DNA of 37,062 bases from an uncultured Verrucomicrobiales bacterium (GCA_937928545.1 CALGJQ010000045.1:1-37062); one strand, 5' to 3'. Counted from the stretch's first letter, positions 16,066-24,611 are shown. Notes: generated by a model not told the origin, from the letters alone. A program made the numbers and translations.

Positions 16066-17814
16066 ATGAGTGAAGATACTCCACAAACTCCAGATGAAAA
16101 CGGAGCTCTTGATTTATCCGGTTTAAATTTCGGCCCTGCGTGGGCTCGCGATCCATCGGAATCCAAAAGCCTTAAGAAATATAAAGACCGCGGAAGCCGC
16201 GATGATAAGCGAGGCGGCGGTGGTCGTGGCGATGATCGTCGGGGTGGGGGAGGTCCCCGACGTGATGATCGTCGTGGTGGAAGCCGTGGAGGAGGAGGCC
16301 GAGGCAGGGGTGGTCGTGGAGGATATCGTGATGATCAACGCCGTCCGCAACGTCAGGAAGTCCCGCCGCCAGAGGGCGTGAACATTCGCATTATGCCCGC
16401 CGAGGAAAGCCTCGATCTTTTGGCGAAGCGCGTGATCGATTCAGGCCAAACATTTTCGGTATTCGATCTCGCGAAGGTTCTTTTGCAAAGCCGTGATCGT
16501 TTTCGGGTGACTTTTGATTCACCGGAGAAGCCATTTTACCGTTGTCGGGAAGATCAGTCGATCTGGCTCAGTCGCGATGAGGCCCAGCGCCACATTTGGA
16601 AAGCGGACTGGCTCGGGAAGTATTATGAAGAGGTGAAGGTCGAGGGAGAGGCTCCGAAGGGAAGCTTTTCCGCAGTGGCTCGTTGTGGAATCAGTAACGA
16701 GCTTCTTGGGCCGCCAAATTACCATGGTTATCAGGAGAAATTGAACGCGCTGCATCGTGAGCGCTTTTCCAATATGTCGATCGAAGCTTATAAAGCGAAG
16801 GTCCGGACGGAGCATGGTGAAGAAGCGGTGGAAGCATGGTTGGAGAGCATGAAGACGGTTAGCAAGTGGAAGATCGCGGAGCCGAAGAGCGAAGACGCTG
16901 AAAAAACTGAGGCGAGCGAAGAGGTCGCCGCGGAGGAAAAGGAAGCGCCGGTAGAAAACGAAGCTCCAGCGGAAGAGGTGCCGAAGGAAGAGCCCAAGGA
17001 AGTTGCGGAGGAAACCCCAGCGGTTGAGGAAGTTGAAGCAAGTGAGGAAGCAGCTCCAGCTGAGTCTGAAGCGAGCGAGGAAGTGGCTGAAGAAGAGGTG
17101 GTGGCTGAAGAGCCTGCTCAAGAGGAAGCCCCGGTCGAAGAGGCTCCTTCTGCTGAGGTCGAACTTTTCGATGACGCCAGATCCGTTGAACGCCATTTTG
17201 CAGAAAACAATTTCGATAAGGCCTTCGAGGAAACGAATCGGGCTTGGGTGATGGGGGACATTCGTGGGAATCTTCTTTCTCCGGGTTTGCTGACTCTCCT
17301 CAAGAACGGAGTTGCGGAAGAGAAACGTTATCCTTCAAATCTCATGCCGCTGGTGTGTCGCCAACTTTCGGGTCGTCACGTGGCGGTCTTTAAGTGGAAT
17401 AAGAAACTTAAGGTTGGGCCTTCTCGTCCTCATGCCGTTCCTGAAGATACCAAGCTCTCAGAGCGGCCTCAGGCCATGATTGAGCAAGTGACGAAGAAGT
17501 CCGGGATCACCCTGAAGGAATTTTGGGAAGAAGTGATGCCGGCCGATGTCACGGCCGAGCTCAAGCACGAGTGGCTTCAAGATTTCCAATGGCTGCTGGG
17601 GCAAGGTCACCTAATTATGCTTTCTGACACCACGGTGCATTTGGCGAAAAGTAGTGAGCCTGCGCCTCCCCAAAAGAAGTCCGCGAAGAAGAAATCTGCG
17701 GCAGAGAAGAAGGATGTGGAGGAAGCAAAAGCCGAAGCTCCTGAAGAGAAAGTTCCCGAGACTCCAAAAGTTGCGGGAGAGCCGAAGGCTTCCGAAGAGA
17801 CTCAGACGGACTGA
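16066..17814 (+). CDS. RGG-box protein with acidic repeat linker, function unknown
   Basis: 582 residues from the ATG at 16066; an earlier ATG at 16036 would only add an atypical Cys/Phe-rich peptide. Residues about 45-105 are an RGG/RG box (GGGRGDDRRGGGGPRRDD), typical of RNA-binding disordered regions. Residues about 110-275 form a globular conserved block (DLAKVLLQSRDRFRV, FYRCREDQSIWLSRDEA). Residues about 280-380 are a Glu/Ala/Pro/Val repeat linker. Residues about 385-550 form a second globular part, and the tail is Lys/Ala/Glu-rich. I do not recognise a named domain; a nucleic-acid role is suggested by the RGG box. The last 13 nt overlap the SDR gene on the other strand. Confidence 0.85.
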   Translation: MSEDTPQTPDENGALDLSGLNFGPAWARDPSESKSLKKYKDRGSRDDKRGGGGRGDDRRGGGGPRRDDRRGGSRGGGGRGRGGRGGYRDDQRRPQRQEVPPPEGVNIRIMPAEESLDLLAKRVIDSGQTFSVFDLAKVLLQSRDRFRVTFDSPEKPFYRCREDQSIWLSRDEAQRHIWKADWLGKYYEEVKVEGEAPKGSFSAVARCGISNELLGPPNYHGYQEKLNALHRERFSNMSIEAYKAKVRTEHGEEAVEAWLESMKTVSKWKIAEPKSEDAEKTEASEEVAAEEKEAPVENEAPAEEVPKEEPKEVAEETPAVEEVEASEEAAPAESEASEEVAEEEVVAEEPAQEEAPVEEAPSAEVELFDDARSVERHFAENNFDKAFEETNRAWVMGDIRGNLLSPGLLTLLKNGVAEEKRYPSNLMPLVCRQLSGRHVAVFKWNKKLKVGPSRPHAVPEDTKLSERPQAMIEQVTKKSGITLKEFWEEVMPADVTAELKHEWLQDFQWLLGQGHLIMLSDTTVHLAKSSEPAPPQKKSAKKKSAAEKKDVEEAKAEAPEEKVPETPKVAGEPKASEETQTD

Positions 17815-18491
17815 TCTGCGCTGCGCATGAGGACGTCGTTAATTTCGACTTCCGGAGGTGACGTTAAGATATGAAGTGCGGTGGCGGCGATGGCCTCGGG
17901 CGTGAGCATGTCGATATTTTGGCGCGTCGCGGCAAGTTCCTCGGCGCGTCCGGCGAAGTAGGTATCGAGCAAGGGGGTATCGACGAAGCCGGGCGAGAGT
18001 GAGGAAACTCGGGTTTTGTTCCCGAGGGTTTTGAGCTCGGATCGGAGGGCTTCGCAGAGCGCTCTGACGGCAAACTTGGTGCTGGCGTAAAAGCCTCCGG
18101 TCGGAGGAACGCGGTGGCCGGACATGGAGGAGAGATTGAGAATGTGTCCGCCAGTTTCGGGGAATCGAGCGAGGGCAAGTTGGCTGCAAAGACTGAGAGC
18201 GTGAACATTGACGCGCCACATTTCTTCCCAGTGTTGTGGATTGCCATCGGCAAGCCGTGAGAGGTAGGCGAGGCCGGCGGAATTGACCAAAATATCGAGC
18301 TGCGGGACTTTTTCGAAAGCAGCTTGGATCTCACCGGGTTCCCGAAGGTCGCAGGGAAGGGGGATGACGCCAGTGGGGAGTTTTTCGACGGATCGACAGA
18401 GTCCGATCACGGTCATGCCCTCTTTAAGCAGGGCTTCTGCGATTGCTTTTCCGATTCCGGACGAGGTTCCGGTGACGAGGGCAGTTTTCAT
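17802..18491 (-). CDS. short-chain dehydrogenase/reductase
   Basis: 229 residues of the classical SDR type: cofactor motif TGTSSGIGKA near the N-terminus, DILVNSAGLA, catalytic Ser in LNLSSMSGH, and YASTKFA (Tyr-x3-Lys). The PGFVDTPL segment after it is typical. NADP(H) or NAD(H) dependent; the substrate is unknown. It starts 6 nt after the upstream coiled-coil gene, so both are probably one transcript. Confidence 0.93.
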   Translation of the reverse strand: MKTALVTGTSSGIGKAIAEALLKEGMTVIGLCRSVEKLPTGVIPLPCDLREPGEIQAAFEKVPQLDILVNSAGLAYLSRLADGNPQHWEEMWRVNVHALSLCSQLALARFPETGGHILNLSSMSGHRVPPTGGFYASTKFAVRALCEALRSELKTLGNKTRVSSLSPGFVDTPLLDTYFAGRAEELAATRQNIDMLTPEAIAATALHILTSPPEVEINDVLMRSADQSV

Positions 18492-18497
18492 CGAGCT

Positions 18498-19061
18498 TTA
18501 GGCCTCGGGGTCATTGAGGGCAGCTCGCAAGACGTTGGCTGCGGACTCGGCTTTTGCGGCGGGTGGTTCAGCGACGAAACCTTCGAAATTATACTCCCGA
18601 GGAGTTTCTTTTTGAGCGGGAAGATGGGGGACAAAATCGGTGATCTCTTCCTTTGGTTGAGATTGGCGAAGAGCATTGAGAAGGGTCTTTTCCAGCCTGA
18701 TGAGTCCGTTTTGGAGAGATGCGTCGGTCTGGGAGAGTTGCTGGGAAAGGGCTTCACGCCTTTGTTCTTCAGTGCCGGCAATCGCTTCGAGTTCGCCTTG
18801 TCGCTTGATGAGGCGTGATTCAGAGGTGCGGAGGCTGGAGACCTCATTTTGAAGGGCTGATTCTTCAGTTTTGAGGTCGGCAATCGTCTTGGCGTCGGCT
18901 TTTTCCTGCTGGATCGCAGCGGTTCCTAAGGCTGAAAGACGGAGGGAGAGGGTAAAGAAGGTCAGGAAAACACCTCCTAAAAAGCCAAGGAGGGCTGGAA
19001 GGACAGCGGGGTGAGATAGAAATTCGGTCATGGGATCAAGCATTGCGATCTTGCGGTTCAT
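18498..19061 (-). CDS. membrane-anchored coiled-coil protein, unknown
   Basis: 187 residues. One transmembrane segment ([20 protein letters not shown], about 20-40) is followed by a long coiled coil (about 50-125; Gln/Glu/Leu/Ala-rich heptads) and a low-complexity tail with [14 protein letters not shown]. Reminiscent of RmuC or DUF1043-like anchors, but without their catalytic or conserved core, so no function is assigned. Start choice is uncertain: ATGs at 19061, 19043 and 19031 are all in frame. Confidence 0.75.
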   Translation of the reverse strand: MNRKIAMLDPMTEFLSHPAVLPALLGFLGGVFLTFFTLSLRLSALGTAAIQQEKADAKTIADLKTEESALQNEVSSLRTSESRLIKRQGELEAIAGTEEQRREALSQQLSQTDASLQNGLIRLEKTLLNALRQSQPKEEITDFVPHLPAQKETPREYNFEGFVAEPPAAKAESAANVLRAALNDPEA

Positions 19062-19143
19062 CGAGAAGGTGCAATTCTCTCCTCAAGCAAGCACTGCGCG
19101 AATGTGTAAGTGCACTGTCCTAAAATCAAACTCAATTAAAAAC

Positions 19144-19758
19144 ATGGCTCATACACTTCCTGAACTTGGATACTCCCACGATGCTCTCGAACCCACCATC
19201 GACAAAGCTACGATGGAAATTCACCACGGTAAGCATCACAACGCTTACGTGACGAATCTCAATGCGGCGCTCGAAAGCCACGCTGATCTTGCCGACCTCT
19301 CTCTGGTCGACCTTCAAGCGAAAATCGCCGACATTCCGGCTCTGCGTAACAATGGTGGAGGTCACTACAACCACAGCCTTTTTTGGAAAGTGATCACTCC
19401 CGGTGGTGCTTCTGCTCCTTCTGGTGATCTTGCGGCGGCCATCGATTCCGCTTTTGGATCTCTCGATGCCTTTAAAGAGGAATTCGCGAAAGCAGGTGCG
19501 ACTCGCTTCGGTTCCGGCTGGGCCTGGCTCGGCGTAAAGTCCGACGGCTCACTTGGCGTTTGCTCGACTCCAAACCAAGACAACCCACTCATGGGTGAGG
19601 CTGCAGGAACTTGCGCCTGCACTCCAATTCTCGGACTCGATGTTTGGGAGCACGCTTACTACCTCAACTATCAAAACCGCCGCCCTGATTACATCGGCGC
19701 ATTTTGGAATGTTGTGAACTGGGACGTGGTTGCTGAGAACTTCGCGGCTGCGAAGTAG
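19144..19758 (+). CDS. sodB: Fe/Mn superoxide dismutase
   Basis: 204 residues beginning [17 protein letters not shown], the usual SOD N-terminus; a longer frame to 19030 has no family similarity. Metal ligands are His27 ([11 protein letters not shown]), His77 (NHSLFW), Asp166 and His170 (LDVWEHAYY). [10 protein letters not shown] and the absence of the Mn-type GGHxNHxxFW glutamine pattern are compatible with iron or cambialistic use; the metal is not certain. Cytosolic, destroys superoxide. It is convergent with a selenothioredoxin gene 10 nt away. Confidence 0.95.
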   Translation: MAHTLPELGYSHDALEPTIDKATMEIHHGKHHNAYVTNLNAALESHADLADLSLVDLQAKIADIPALRNNGGGHYNHSLFWKVITPGGASAPSGDLAAAIDSAFGSLDAFKEEFAKAGATRFGSGWAWLGVKSDGSLGVCSTPNQDNPLMGEAAGTCACTPILGLDVWEHAYYLNYQNRRPDYIGAFWNVVNWDVVAENFAAAK

Positions 19759-19768
19759 AGCGATTCAC

Positions 19769-20248
19769 TTAAGATTTACTCAAAGCGCGGAGCTCCTTCG
19801 GGACTTCGCGCTTTTCTTTTTCGAGAGCCATCACCATGCGTTTTGCGATCCCAGCGACGGTATTGATGCCATCGCGGCGGGGGATGATGTCGCTTTTATC
19901 TGCTTTGATGAATCTCACCACTTGGTAGTTCCAAGCGGGTTCTTTGAATTCTTTAAGGATCTGAGCATCTTTACCGCCAGCATTGTTATAAATCGCGACG
20001 GCTTCGAATTCGGATTCGATGAGTTTTACGAGGGCAGGATGTGAGAGGACTTTGGACCCAAAGACGCGGCAGCCCACTCAGCCGGGGACTTCTTGAAAGA
20101 GGAGGAAGACTGGCTTTCCTGATTTTTTGGAAGCTTCGAGCGAGGTTGCGAGGTCTCGGGACCAAGCGACGCTGCCAAGCTCGGGAGTTTGCTTTGGCTG
20201 AGCCTGGCAGCTGACAAAGATGAGGCAAAAAAAGAGGAGGAACTTCAT
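19769..20248 (-). CDS. exported thioredoxin-fold protein with UxxC, probable selenoprotein (TGA at 20078-20080)
   Basis: One frame from ATG 20248 to the stop at 19769 is interrupted only by TGA at codon 57. The joined 159-residue product reads KPVFLLFQEVPG-U-V-G-C60-RVFGS, continuing SHPALVKLIESEF, AIYNNAGGKD and EPAWNYQVVRF. This matches a thioredoxin-like family that normally has VPGCxxC at this site, so TGA stands at the resolving or attacking cysteine of a CxxC. The N-terminus is a signal peptide or lipoprotein signal (CLIFVSC, Cys14). Restarting at the GTG directly after the TGA would delete the fold's first strands and the signal. A SECIS-like hairpin follows (loop 19 nt after the TGA). 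It probably acts outside the cytoplasm as a peroxide- or thiol-linked reductase; the neighbouring SOD is convergent, not cotranscribed. Confidence 0.82.
19782..19815 (+). terminator. rho-independent terminator of the SOD gene
   Basis: Perfect 8-bp stem AAAGCGCG/CGCGCTTT around a 17-nt loop, followed by TTTTCTTTT. It lies inside the 3' coding end of the convergent selenothioredoxin gene. Confidence 0.65.
20041..20077 (-). promoter_or_regulatory. SECIS-like hairpin for the UxxC thioredoxin
   Basis: On the minus strand, GTGGG directly after the TGA can pair with CTCAC (lower stem), and CTTTG pairs with CAAAG (20050-20063) around the loop GGUC. GGUC is also the heart of the E. coli fdhF SECIS loop. 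The loop begins 19 nt after the TGA. The stem is inside the coding region, as usual in bacteria. Confidence 0.6.
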
Positions 20249-20327
20249 AGCAATGGGAGTCTATGGGTGGGGGATTATTCCAAGCAAGGGGACTTTACGA
20301 ATCATTAGTCTGGTGTTTAGTAGGGTT

Positions 20328-21134
20328 ATGAAGCGTTCACTCCTCCTTCTTGTCGCCTGTTTGACCCCATCCTTTGCCGAACTCCCCCAGATGTCTGACC
20401 ATAAGGATTGGTTGGGCTATTTTATCGGTTGGGAAGGGAGAGGCTTTGACTTCGGAATTGGCGCAGATGGGGAATCCCTGATTTACCCAAAAGAAAGAGG
20501 TAAGCGAGTGGGGAAAGATGTGATGGTTAAGTACATCATTGAAGAAGAAGTTAATGGGAAGTGGGTTCGTCGACAGTTTCTTAAGGAGGGCGGCTTGAGC
20601 AGTGAGCACGAGAAAGGCTTGGATCCTAAAAAACCAATTGTCTTTGTAGCAACCGTCACGGGTGACACTAAAGTTCAGTGGACGCATGTTCCATCGCGTG
20701 GATCATTTTCCATCATGCCGAAGATCTTAGAAAAGAAGACGGAGAATAAAATTCGCGTCGGCCTCGAGTTTAGCCTGCCGCAGTTATACCGCTTTGATAA
20801 GACGCCGGAAGAGCGCGAGCTCAAAAGAAAGCTGAGCAATGACTATTTACGTGGCGTCCGATTGAAAGATGGCAAGAAGGCTAAGGTCAAGTTCTCGGAT
20901 TTAGACGACGATATCACGAGCGATAAGTATCTGAAAGATGGCGCGAGTGCGATCGAGATGAAGTGCGACGCAATGAAGAAGAAGACCTTGATCATTGAAA
21001 ATGGAGGTGAAAAGACTGGCCGAATTGACGTCGTGACAAAGGGACCTCTTTATAAATCATTCAAGTTTATCTGGATGGCTGAGACCGAAAAAATTGGCGA
21101 GAAAGATACCTATGTCACCTTCGAGGTGAAGTAA
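20328..21134 (+). CDS. secreted protein of unknown function
   Basis: 268 residues from ATG 20328, chosen because it opens a clean signal peptide (MKRSLLLLVACLTPSFAELP); an upstream in-frame ATG at 20220 lacks one. The mature part is Lys/Asp/Glu-rich and mostly beta, with FIGWEGRGFDFGIGADG near the start and a repeated-looking pattern of charged strands. No domain recognised. Its last 20 nt overlap the convergent gene at 21115. Confidence 0.8.
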   Translation: MKRSLLLLVACLTPSFAELPQMSDHKDWLGYFIGWEGRGFDFGIGADGESLIYPKERGKRVGKDVMVKYIIEEEVNGKWVRRQFLKEGGLSSEHEKGLDPKKPIVFVATVTGDTKVQWTHVPSRGSFSIMPKILEKKTENKIRVGLEFSLPQLYRFDKTPEERELKRKLSNDYLRGVRLKDGKKAKVKFSDLDDDITSDKYLKDGASAIEMKCDAMKKKTLIIENGGEKTGRIDVVTKGPLYKSFKFIWMAETEKIGEKDTYVTFEVK

Positions 21135-22146
21135 GGTTGAGGACCTTTTGAAGGTGGATCGCGGTGAGCGCGCCCATCGACTCGCAGGCTTCGAAAGAAT
21201 GTGAGCCGTAGCGTTCGACTAAGGCGTCTCGTAGGGAAACGACGTGCTCGTGAGGAGCGATCGTTGTTCGATTCATCACCGTTAGGACGGCTTTGAGCCG
21301 GTTACGTTCCACCTTCGCGCGGCGCGACATTTGGAGGTGTTCCTCGGCGCGGTATTGCAGGATGGTTTGGTTGTTAAGATGGGACCTGACGAGATCTTCG
21401 ACGGGCTTGTTGTCGGGAAACATGTGGGCGCGATAGACGGGCAGTTGTCCTTCATACGATTGTTGGTCAAAGTCGATCGGGCGGACACGATATTGCACTT
21501 CTTCGAAGTCAGGGGTGATGTCGACCACATAGTTCACGGTGCGCATGTCTCCGAGGAGTTTGACAAAGCAACGCTCTCCAAATTTCACGAATTCCTTGGC
21601 GACGCGGACGTGATTGAGTTCGGGATTGGGGAGATGATCTCGAATGAAAACGTCACCCGGAACTCCGGCGATGTGCTCCTCGATGAGGGTGTTGCCGTTG
21701 ACCAAATAGTTGATTCGGTTGGGTGAGAGGATGTGCTCCAGCTCTAGGCCGAAGAGCCGCGAGGCGTCGGCATTTTTCACGTAGTAGTAGTCCGAGTTAC
21801 CGTTGAAGAGGTTGGTGATGCGAATTCGAAAAGGGCGAGAGTTTCCAAATTCCCCGAAGTCGATGCGCTCAACGGTGAGGTGCTCGGCTAGGCTTAAGTC
21901 TCCGCCGATTTTTAGAAGGGCATAGATCTTGGTGAGTTTGGGTCGAAGTTCCGCCATCACCTCGGGTGGATACATGACCTCTAGCCAGAGCGTTTCCTCG
22001 CCGGCGGGATTTTCGTAGGGAATCGATCCGGTGAATCTCAGCAACTCATCATAAACTAAAGGTACCTCAGAGAGTCTCCCGTAGTGCGCTAGGTAGTTGA
22101 GCAGGGAATCCGAGATGGGGTAAAAGATCTTCCGCCGTGAAATCAT
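21115..22146 (-). CDS. conserved hypothetical protein
   Basis: 343 residues without signal peptide or membrane segment. Well-formed globular composition (FGNSRPFRIRITNLFNGNSD, FVKFGERCFVKLLGDMRTVN, VRPIDFDQQSYEG). I do not recognise a family. It begins 12 nt after the end of the gene at 22159-22638, so the two form an operon. The Asp/Tyr-rich segments NYVVDITPDFEEVQYRVRPI might be beta-sheet core; no function is assigned. Confidence 0.8.
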   Translation of the reverse strand: MISRRKIFYPISDSLLNYLAHYGRLSEVPLVYDELLRFTGSIPYENPAGEETLWLEVMYPPEVMAELRPKLTKIYALLKIGGDLSLAEHLTVERIDFGEFGNSRPFRIRITNLFNGNSDYYYVKNADASRLFGLELEHILSPNRINYLVNGNTLIEEHIAGVPGDVFIRDHLPNPELNHVRVAKEFVKFGERCFVKLLGDMRTVNYVVDITPDFEEVQYRVRPIDFDQQSYEGQLPVYRAHMFPDNKPVEDLVRSHLNNQTILQYRAEEHLQMSRRAKVERNRLKAVLTVMNRTTIAPHEHVVSLRDALVERYGSHSFEACESMGALTAIHLQKVLNLTSPRR

Positions 22147-22158
22147 GGTCGGAGAGTC

Positions 22159-22638
22159 TTAGGCATCTTCATTGCGATCAATCCAGAAAAGAGGATCTAT
22201 GCCATCTTTTAGGAATTTCTCCCAGTAGCGCTTTTCGAGAGGTTCGGATTTTTTACGTCGTTCTTCATCATTCATCGCCATGTAAGTGGACCTCCCCATC
22301 TCTCGGACCAAGTCTCGCTCGGTGAGTCGAATCATCAATTCTTCCCAGAAACTGGCATTCCGAAATTCGTCGAAGCATTGTTGAAAAAAGGCCGTTTCTT
22401 GGAATTTCTCGGTGACGCGATTCTTTTCGCGAGCGACATCGTATTCGATCATTTCTCCCAAGCCCGTATTTTTTGCGGCTTCTAGGACCTTGTGTTCGAT
22501 CTCTTCAAAGCGCGCAAATCCAGCGTTCCCCGTATCGTTGGGGTTTAAATTCGCCATCTCGGTCGACAGGCTGACCATCTCCACCAAGGTGGCTAATTCT
22601 TTTTCGGTGAAGCGAAGATGCATCTTGCGCGGACCCAA
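22159..22638 (-). CDS. hypothetical helical protein
   Basis: 159 residues (start at 22638, or 22623 giving MHLRFTEKELATLVEMVSLS). Highly charged and helical (KNTGLGEMIEYDVAREKNRV, MNDEERRKKSEPLEKRYWEK) with no signal peptide. First gene of a two-gene minus-strand unit with 21115-22146. No family recognised. Confidence 0.72.
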   Translation of the reverse strand: MGPRKMHLRFTEKELATLVEMVSLSTEMANLNPNDTGNAGFARFEEIEHKVLEAAKNTGLGEMIEYDVAREKNRVTEKFQETAFFQQCFDEFRNASFWEELMIRLTERDLVREMGRSTYMAMNDEERRKKSEPLEKRYWEKFLKDGIDPLFWIDRNEDA

Positions 22639-22727
22639 GCACCGAAAAGAAGTTCACACAAGCTCGCAAATCGCTTGCGCTTTATCCCGTTTTGGGCATA
22701 TCGTCCCGCCGCACGCAAGTGGTGAAC

Positions 22728-22803
22728 GCAGGATTAGCTCAGTTGGTAGAGCGACTCGTTTACACCGAGTATGTCGGCGGTTCGAGTCCGTCATCCTGTA
22801 CCA
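22728..22803 (+). tRNA. tRNA-Val (anticodon TAC)
   Basis: A 76-nt cloverleaf with encoded CCA. Acceptor GCAGGAT/ATCCTGT (first pair G-U), D stem GCTC/GAGC, anticodon stem ACTCG/CGAGT with loop TTTACAC (anticodon at 22761-22763), five-base variable region, T stem GGCGG/CCGTC with loop TTCGAGT, discriminator A. Decodes GUN valine codons. Accessory genes follow on the 3' side, a common island position. Confidence 0.97.
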
Positions 22804-22809
22804 CTTCGC

Positions 22810-22849
22810 AACCCGCTCTCTTTCAACAGGTTGGCGGGTTTCGCTTTTC
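22810..22849 (+). terminator. terminator downstream of tRNA-Val
   Basis: AACCCGC (22810-22816) pairs with GCGGGTT (22834-22840), followed by TCGCTTTT. It immediately follows the tRNA. Confidence 0.7.
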
Positions 22850-22976
22850 TGGAGATGGTGAATGCCATCCCTGTGCCTTGTTTCGTTTTTCGTTCAAGGA
22901 GGTGTATGGAACTCCAAACACGGCTTAGGAAGTGGCTTGATTTTCTAAACGTTTACCTTAAGATAGCTTTAACCCG

Positions 22977-23026
22977 CTACGGGTATATCCCGTAGTCCCC
23001 GGTGTCGAGAGGCACCGGGCTTTTTT
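22977..23026 (+). terminator. two consecutive hairpins, the second a rho-independent terminator
   Basis: First hairpin CTACGGG/CCCGTAG with a TATAT loop (22977-22995); second CCCGGTG/CACCGGG (22998-23019) followed by six T. The T-run ends 6 nt before the ATG of the NYN gene, so that gene has no room for a normal ribosome-binding site. Confidence 0.7.
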
Positions 23027-23032
23027 ATTGCT

Positions 23033-23635
23033 ATGGCTCGCGTTCACGCCTTTATCGATGGATTCAACCTCTATCATCGCCTCAAAGGGATCGATGGAGG
23101 GAAATGTCGCTGGCTTGATCTACGGGGTTTGGTTAGTCGGTTCCTCGAAAAAGAGGATGAGCTTCAGAGGGTTGTTTACTTCACCGCCTATTTTCGGGGG
23201 AAGCCAGAGGCCATCCCAAGGCACAAGGTTTACATCGACGCGCTGGCTTCGGTTGGAGTCGAGAAAATGCTCGGACGGTTCCAGCCTGTGAAGCGGCATT
23301 GCCGTCTCTGTAATGGCCATTACAAGAGCCACGAGGAAAAGAAAACAGATGTTCAGCTTTCGGTTCAGATTCTCCGTGGGGCTTTCCGTGGAGAGTATGA
23401 CAAGCTGGTGCTTTTAACTGCGGACAGCGACCAAGTCCCAACGCTCGCAGAATTACGAGATGGCTTCCCAGCAATTCACACCAAGGTCTTGTTTCCACCC
23501 GGACAGAAGACGGATGAATTGAGTAAGCACGCCGATTCTCATCATCGTCTTCAAGAGAAGCATCTAAGGGAATGCCAACTGCCAAATCTGATCGAGAGTG
23601 AAGGAAAGATGATCGCTAGGCCAGATAGTTGGTAG
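23033..23635 (+). CDS. NYN-domain (LabA/DUF88-like) ribonuclease
   Basis: 200 residues with a PIN-like NYN fold. Acidic metal-binding residues appear in AFIDGFNLYHRL (Asp9), KKTDVQLSVQI and LLTADSDQVPTL, the standard four-aspartate pattern. A Cys/His pair region HCRLCNGHYKSHEEKKTD (residues about 85-102) sits in the middle. NYN proteins are metal-dependent RNases, often in accessory or defence regions. It sits directly behind a terminator hairpin, without a visible ribosome-binding site, in the region 3' of tRNA-Val. Confidence 0.9.
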   Translation: MARVHAFIDGFNLYHRLKGIDGGKCRWLDLRGLVSRFLEKEDELQRVVYFTAYFRGKPEAIPRHKVYIDALASVGVEKMLGRFQPVKRHCRLCNGHYKSHEEKKTDVQLSVQILRGAFRGEYDKLVLLTADSDQVPTLAELRDGFPAIHTKVLFPPGQKTDELSKHADSHHRLQEKHLRECQLPNLIESEGKMIARPDSW

Positions 23636-23722
23636 CTAGGCAATCCACAGAGCATTCAACATTTTAGCCGGGTGCCTCATAATTTTGGCAAGCCATCTCC
23701 TTGAGTTCTGGAACTCATTATT

Positions 23723-24001
23723 TCATTGTATAGCCTTTAGGCTTCCAAAGTCCTTTCCATCTCTGCGGGCCATTTCGAGCCAGTGGCACGCCTTCCGAAG
23801 TCTGGGTGTCGCGGCTCTTTTTCCTTTCAGGCTGTCGAGCTTGGCTGGATCAACAATGAGCGTAAGGATGGCGGCGAATTTCGAGGGTGTATCTAACAGC
23901 TCGGCCTCTGCGGTGCCTCCTGCTCGGTGTGCCTCTCTACATACCACAAGGGAGAGAATCAAAAGAAGAGGGAGCAAAGGGCGCACGGCGTTGATCATCA
24001 T
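23723..24001 (-). pseudogene. probable truncated secreted protein
   Basis: 92 residues with a signal peptide (PLLPLLLILSLVVCREA) and the segment VDPAKLDSLKGKRAATPRLR followed by KACHWLEMARRDGKD. From memory this is the N-terminal part of a longer verrucomicrobial family with a C-terminal HNH-like half, which is absent here. The frame ends at TGA; reading through adds only 28 unremarkable residues and there is no redox cysteine context, so a Sec reading is not favoured. Could also be a real short protein. Confidence 0.5.
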
Positions 24002-24102
24002 CCGATTTTGCGGAGTAGTGAAATGCTCTTATTTCGACTTCCTCATCATGAAGTCTATGATTCCCGGCGAGAATTTAATCTTTCGGACTTTTACCATTCG
24101 AG

Positions 24103-24125
24103 GCCCTGATTTTTCAGGGCTTTTT
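24103..24125 (+). terminator. rho-independent terminator
   Basis: GCCCTGA/TCAGGGC stem with TTTT loop followed by five T. Orientation suits a plus-strand transcript; no plus-strand gene ends just upstream, so it may close the NYN transcript or be a relic. Confidence 0.6.
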
Positions 24126-24248
24126 CTGTTTTAGGGATGATTGGAAAGCCCCAGCTTCGTGCGGTTCGCATGCTGCGACTTGCTAAAACAAGAGAGAGTC
24201 CACGAGCAATCCATCCAAGTCGCTCAAATCAATGGACTGGATTCGCCA

Positions 24249-24611
24249 TCAGCTCCTTCGCGCCTGTCGACCTTCGTCGATCAATTGCCAAAAGTGCTTC
24301 GACTCAGCCAAGGCCTCATCTTCTCCCAGCGGCAACTTCGAGCGAAAGAGGAAATCCGAAAAGGTCCCGCGATGCAGCACGCGGTGCACCACCACTTGCT
24401 CATCAGCGACCTCAAAGTAGAAGCGCCACTCCGCCGTGCGGAAGCGATAGAGCGTCTTTCCATCCCGCTCGATTTTTCCAAAGCGTTCGTCATCTAGGTT
24501 CTCGACATCTTTTTCAGTCACCTTGAATTCATCCAGTAACTCAAGCTGTTTCAGAGTGTCCAGCTGGGAGATCTCAGCCGCACTGATTTCGTTGAAGACG
24601 ATTTGTAGCAC
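24249..24611 (-). CDS. RelE/ParE-like cytotoxic repressor family protein
   Basis: 120 residues. The middle part (ERFGKIERDGKTLYRFRTAE, WRFYFEVADEQVVVHRVLH) has the order of RelE/ParE beta-sheet toxins, where R-x-R-x-x-x-x-W-R-x-Y-F carries catalytic-type residues. No partner antitoxin gene is adjacent; it is divergent from comM. The long N-terminal helix region (LDTLKQLELLDEFKVTEKDV) is unusual for RelE and suggests a chromosomally fixed, possibly non-toxic branch. Confidence 0.65.
   Translation of the reverse strand: MLQIVFNEISAAEISQLDTLKQLELLDEFKVTEKDVENLDDERFGKIERDGKTLYRFRTAEWRFYFEVADEQVVVHRVLHRGTFSDFLFRSKLPLGEDEALAESKHFWQLIDEGRQARRS

Noticed and set aside
23723..24001. TGA ending the 92-residue secreted protein as another Sec codon
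   Set aside because: No cysteine motif at the site, no conserved sequence after it and no suitable hairpin noticed; truncation is simpler.
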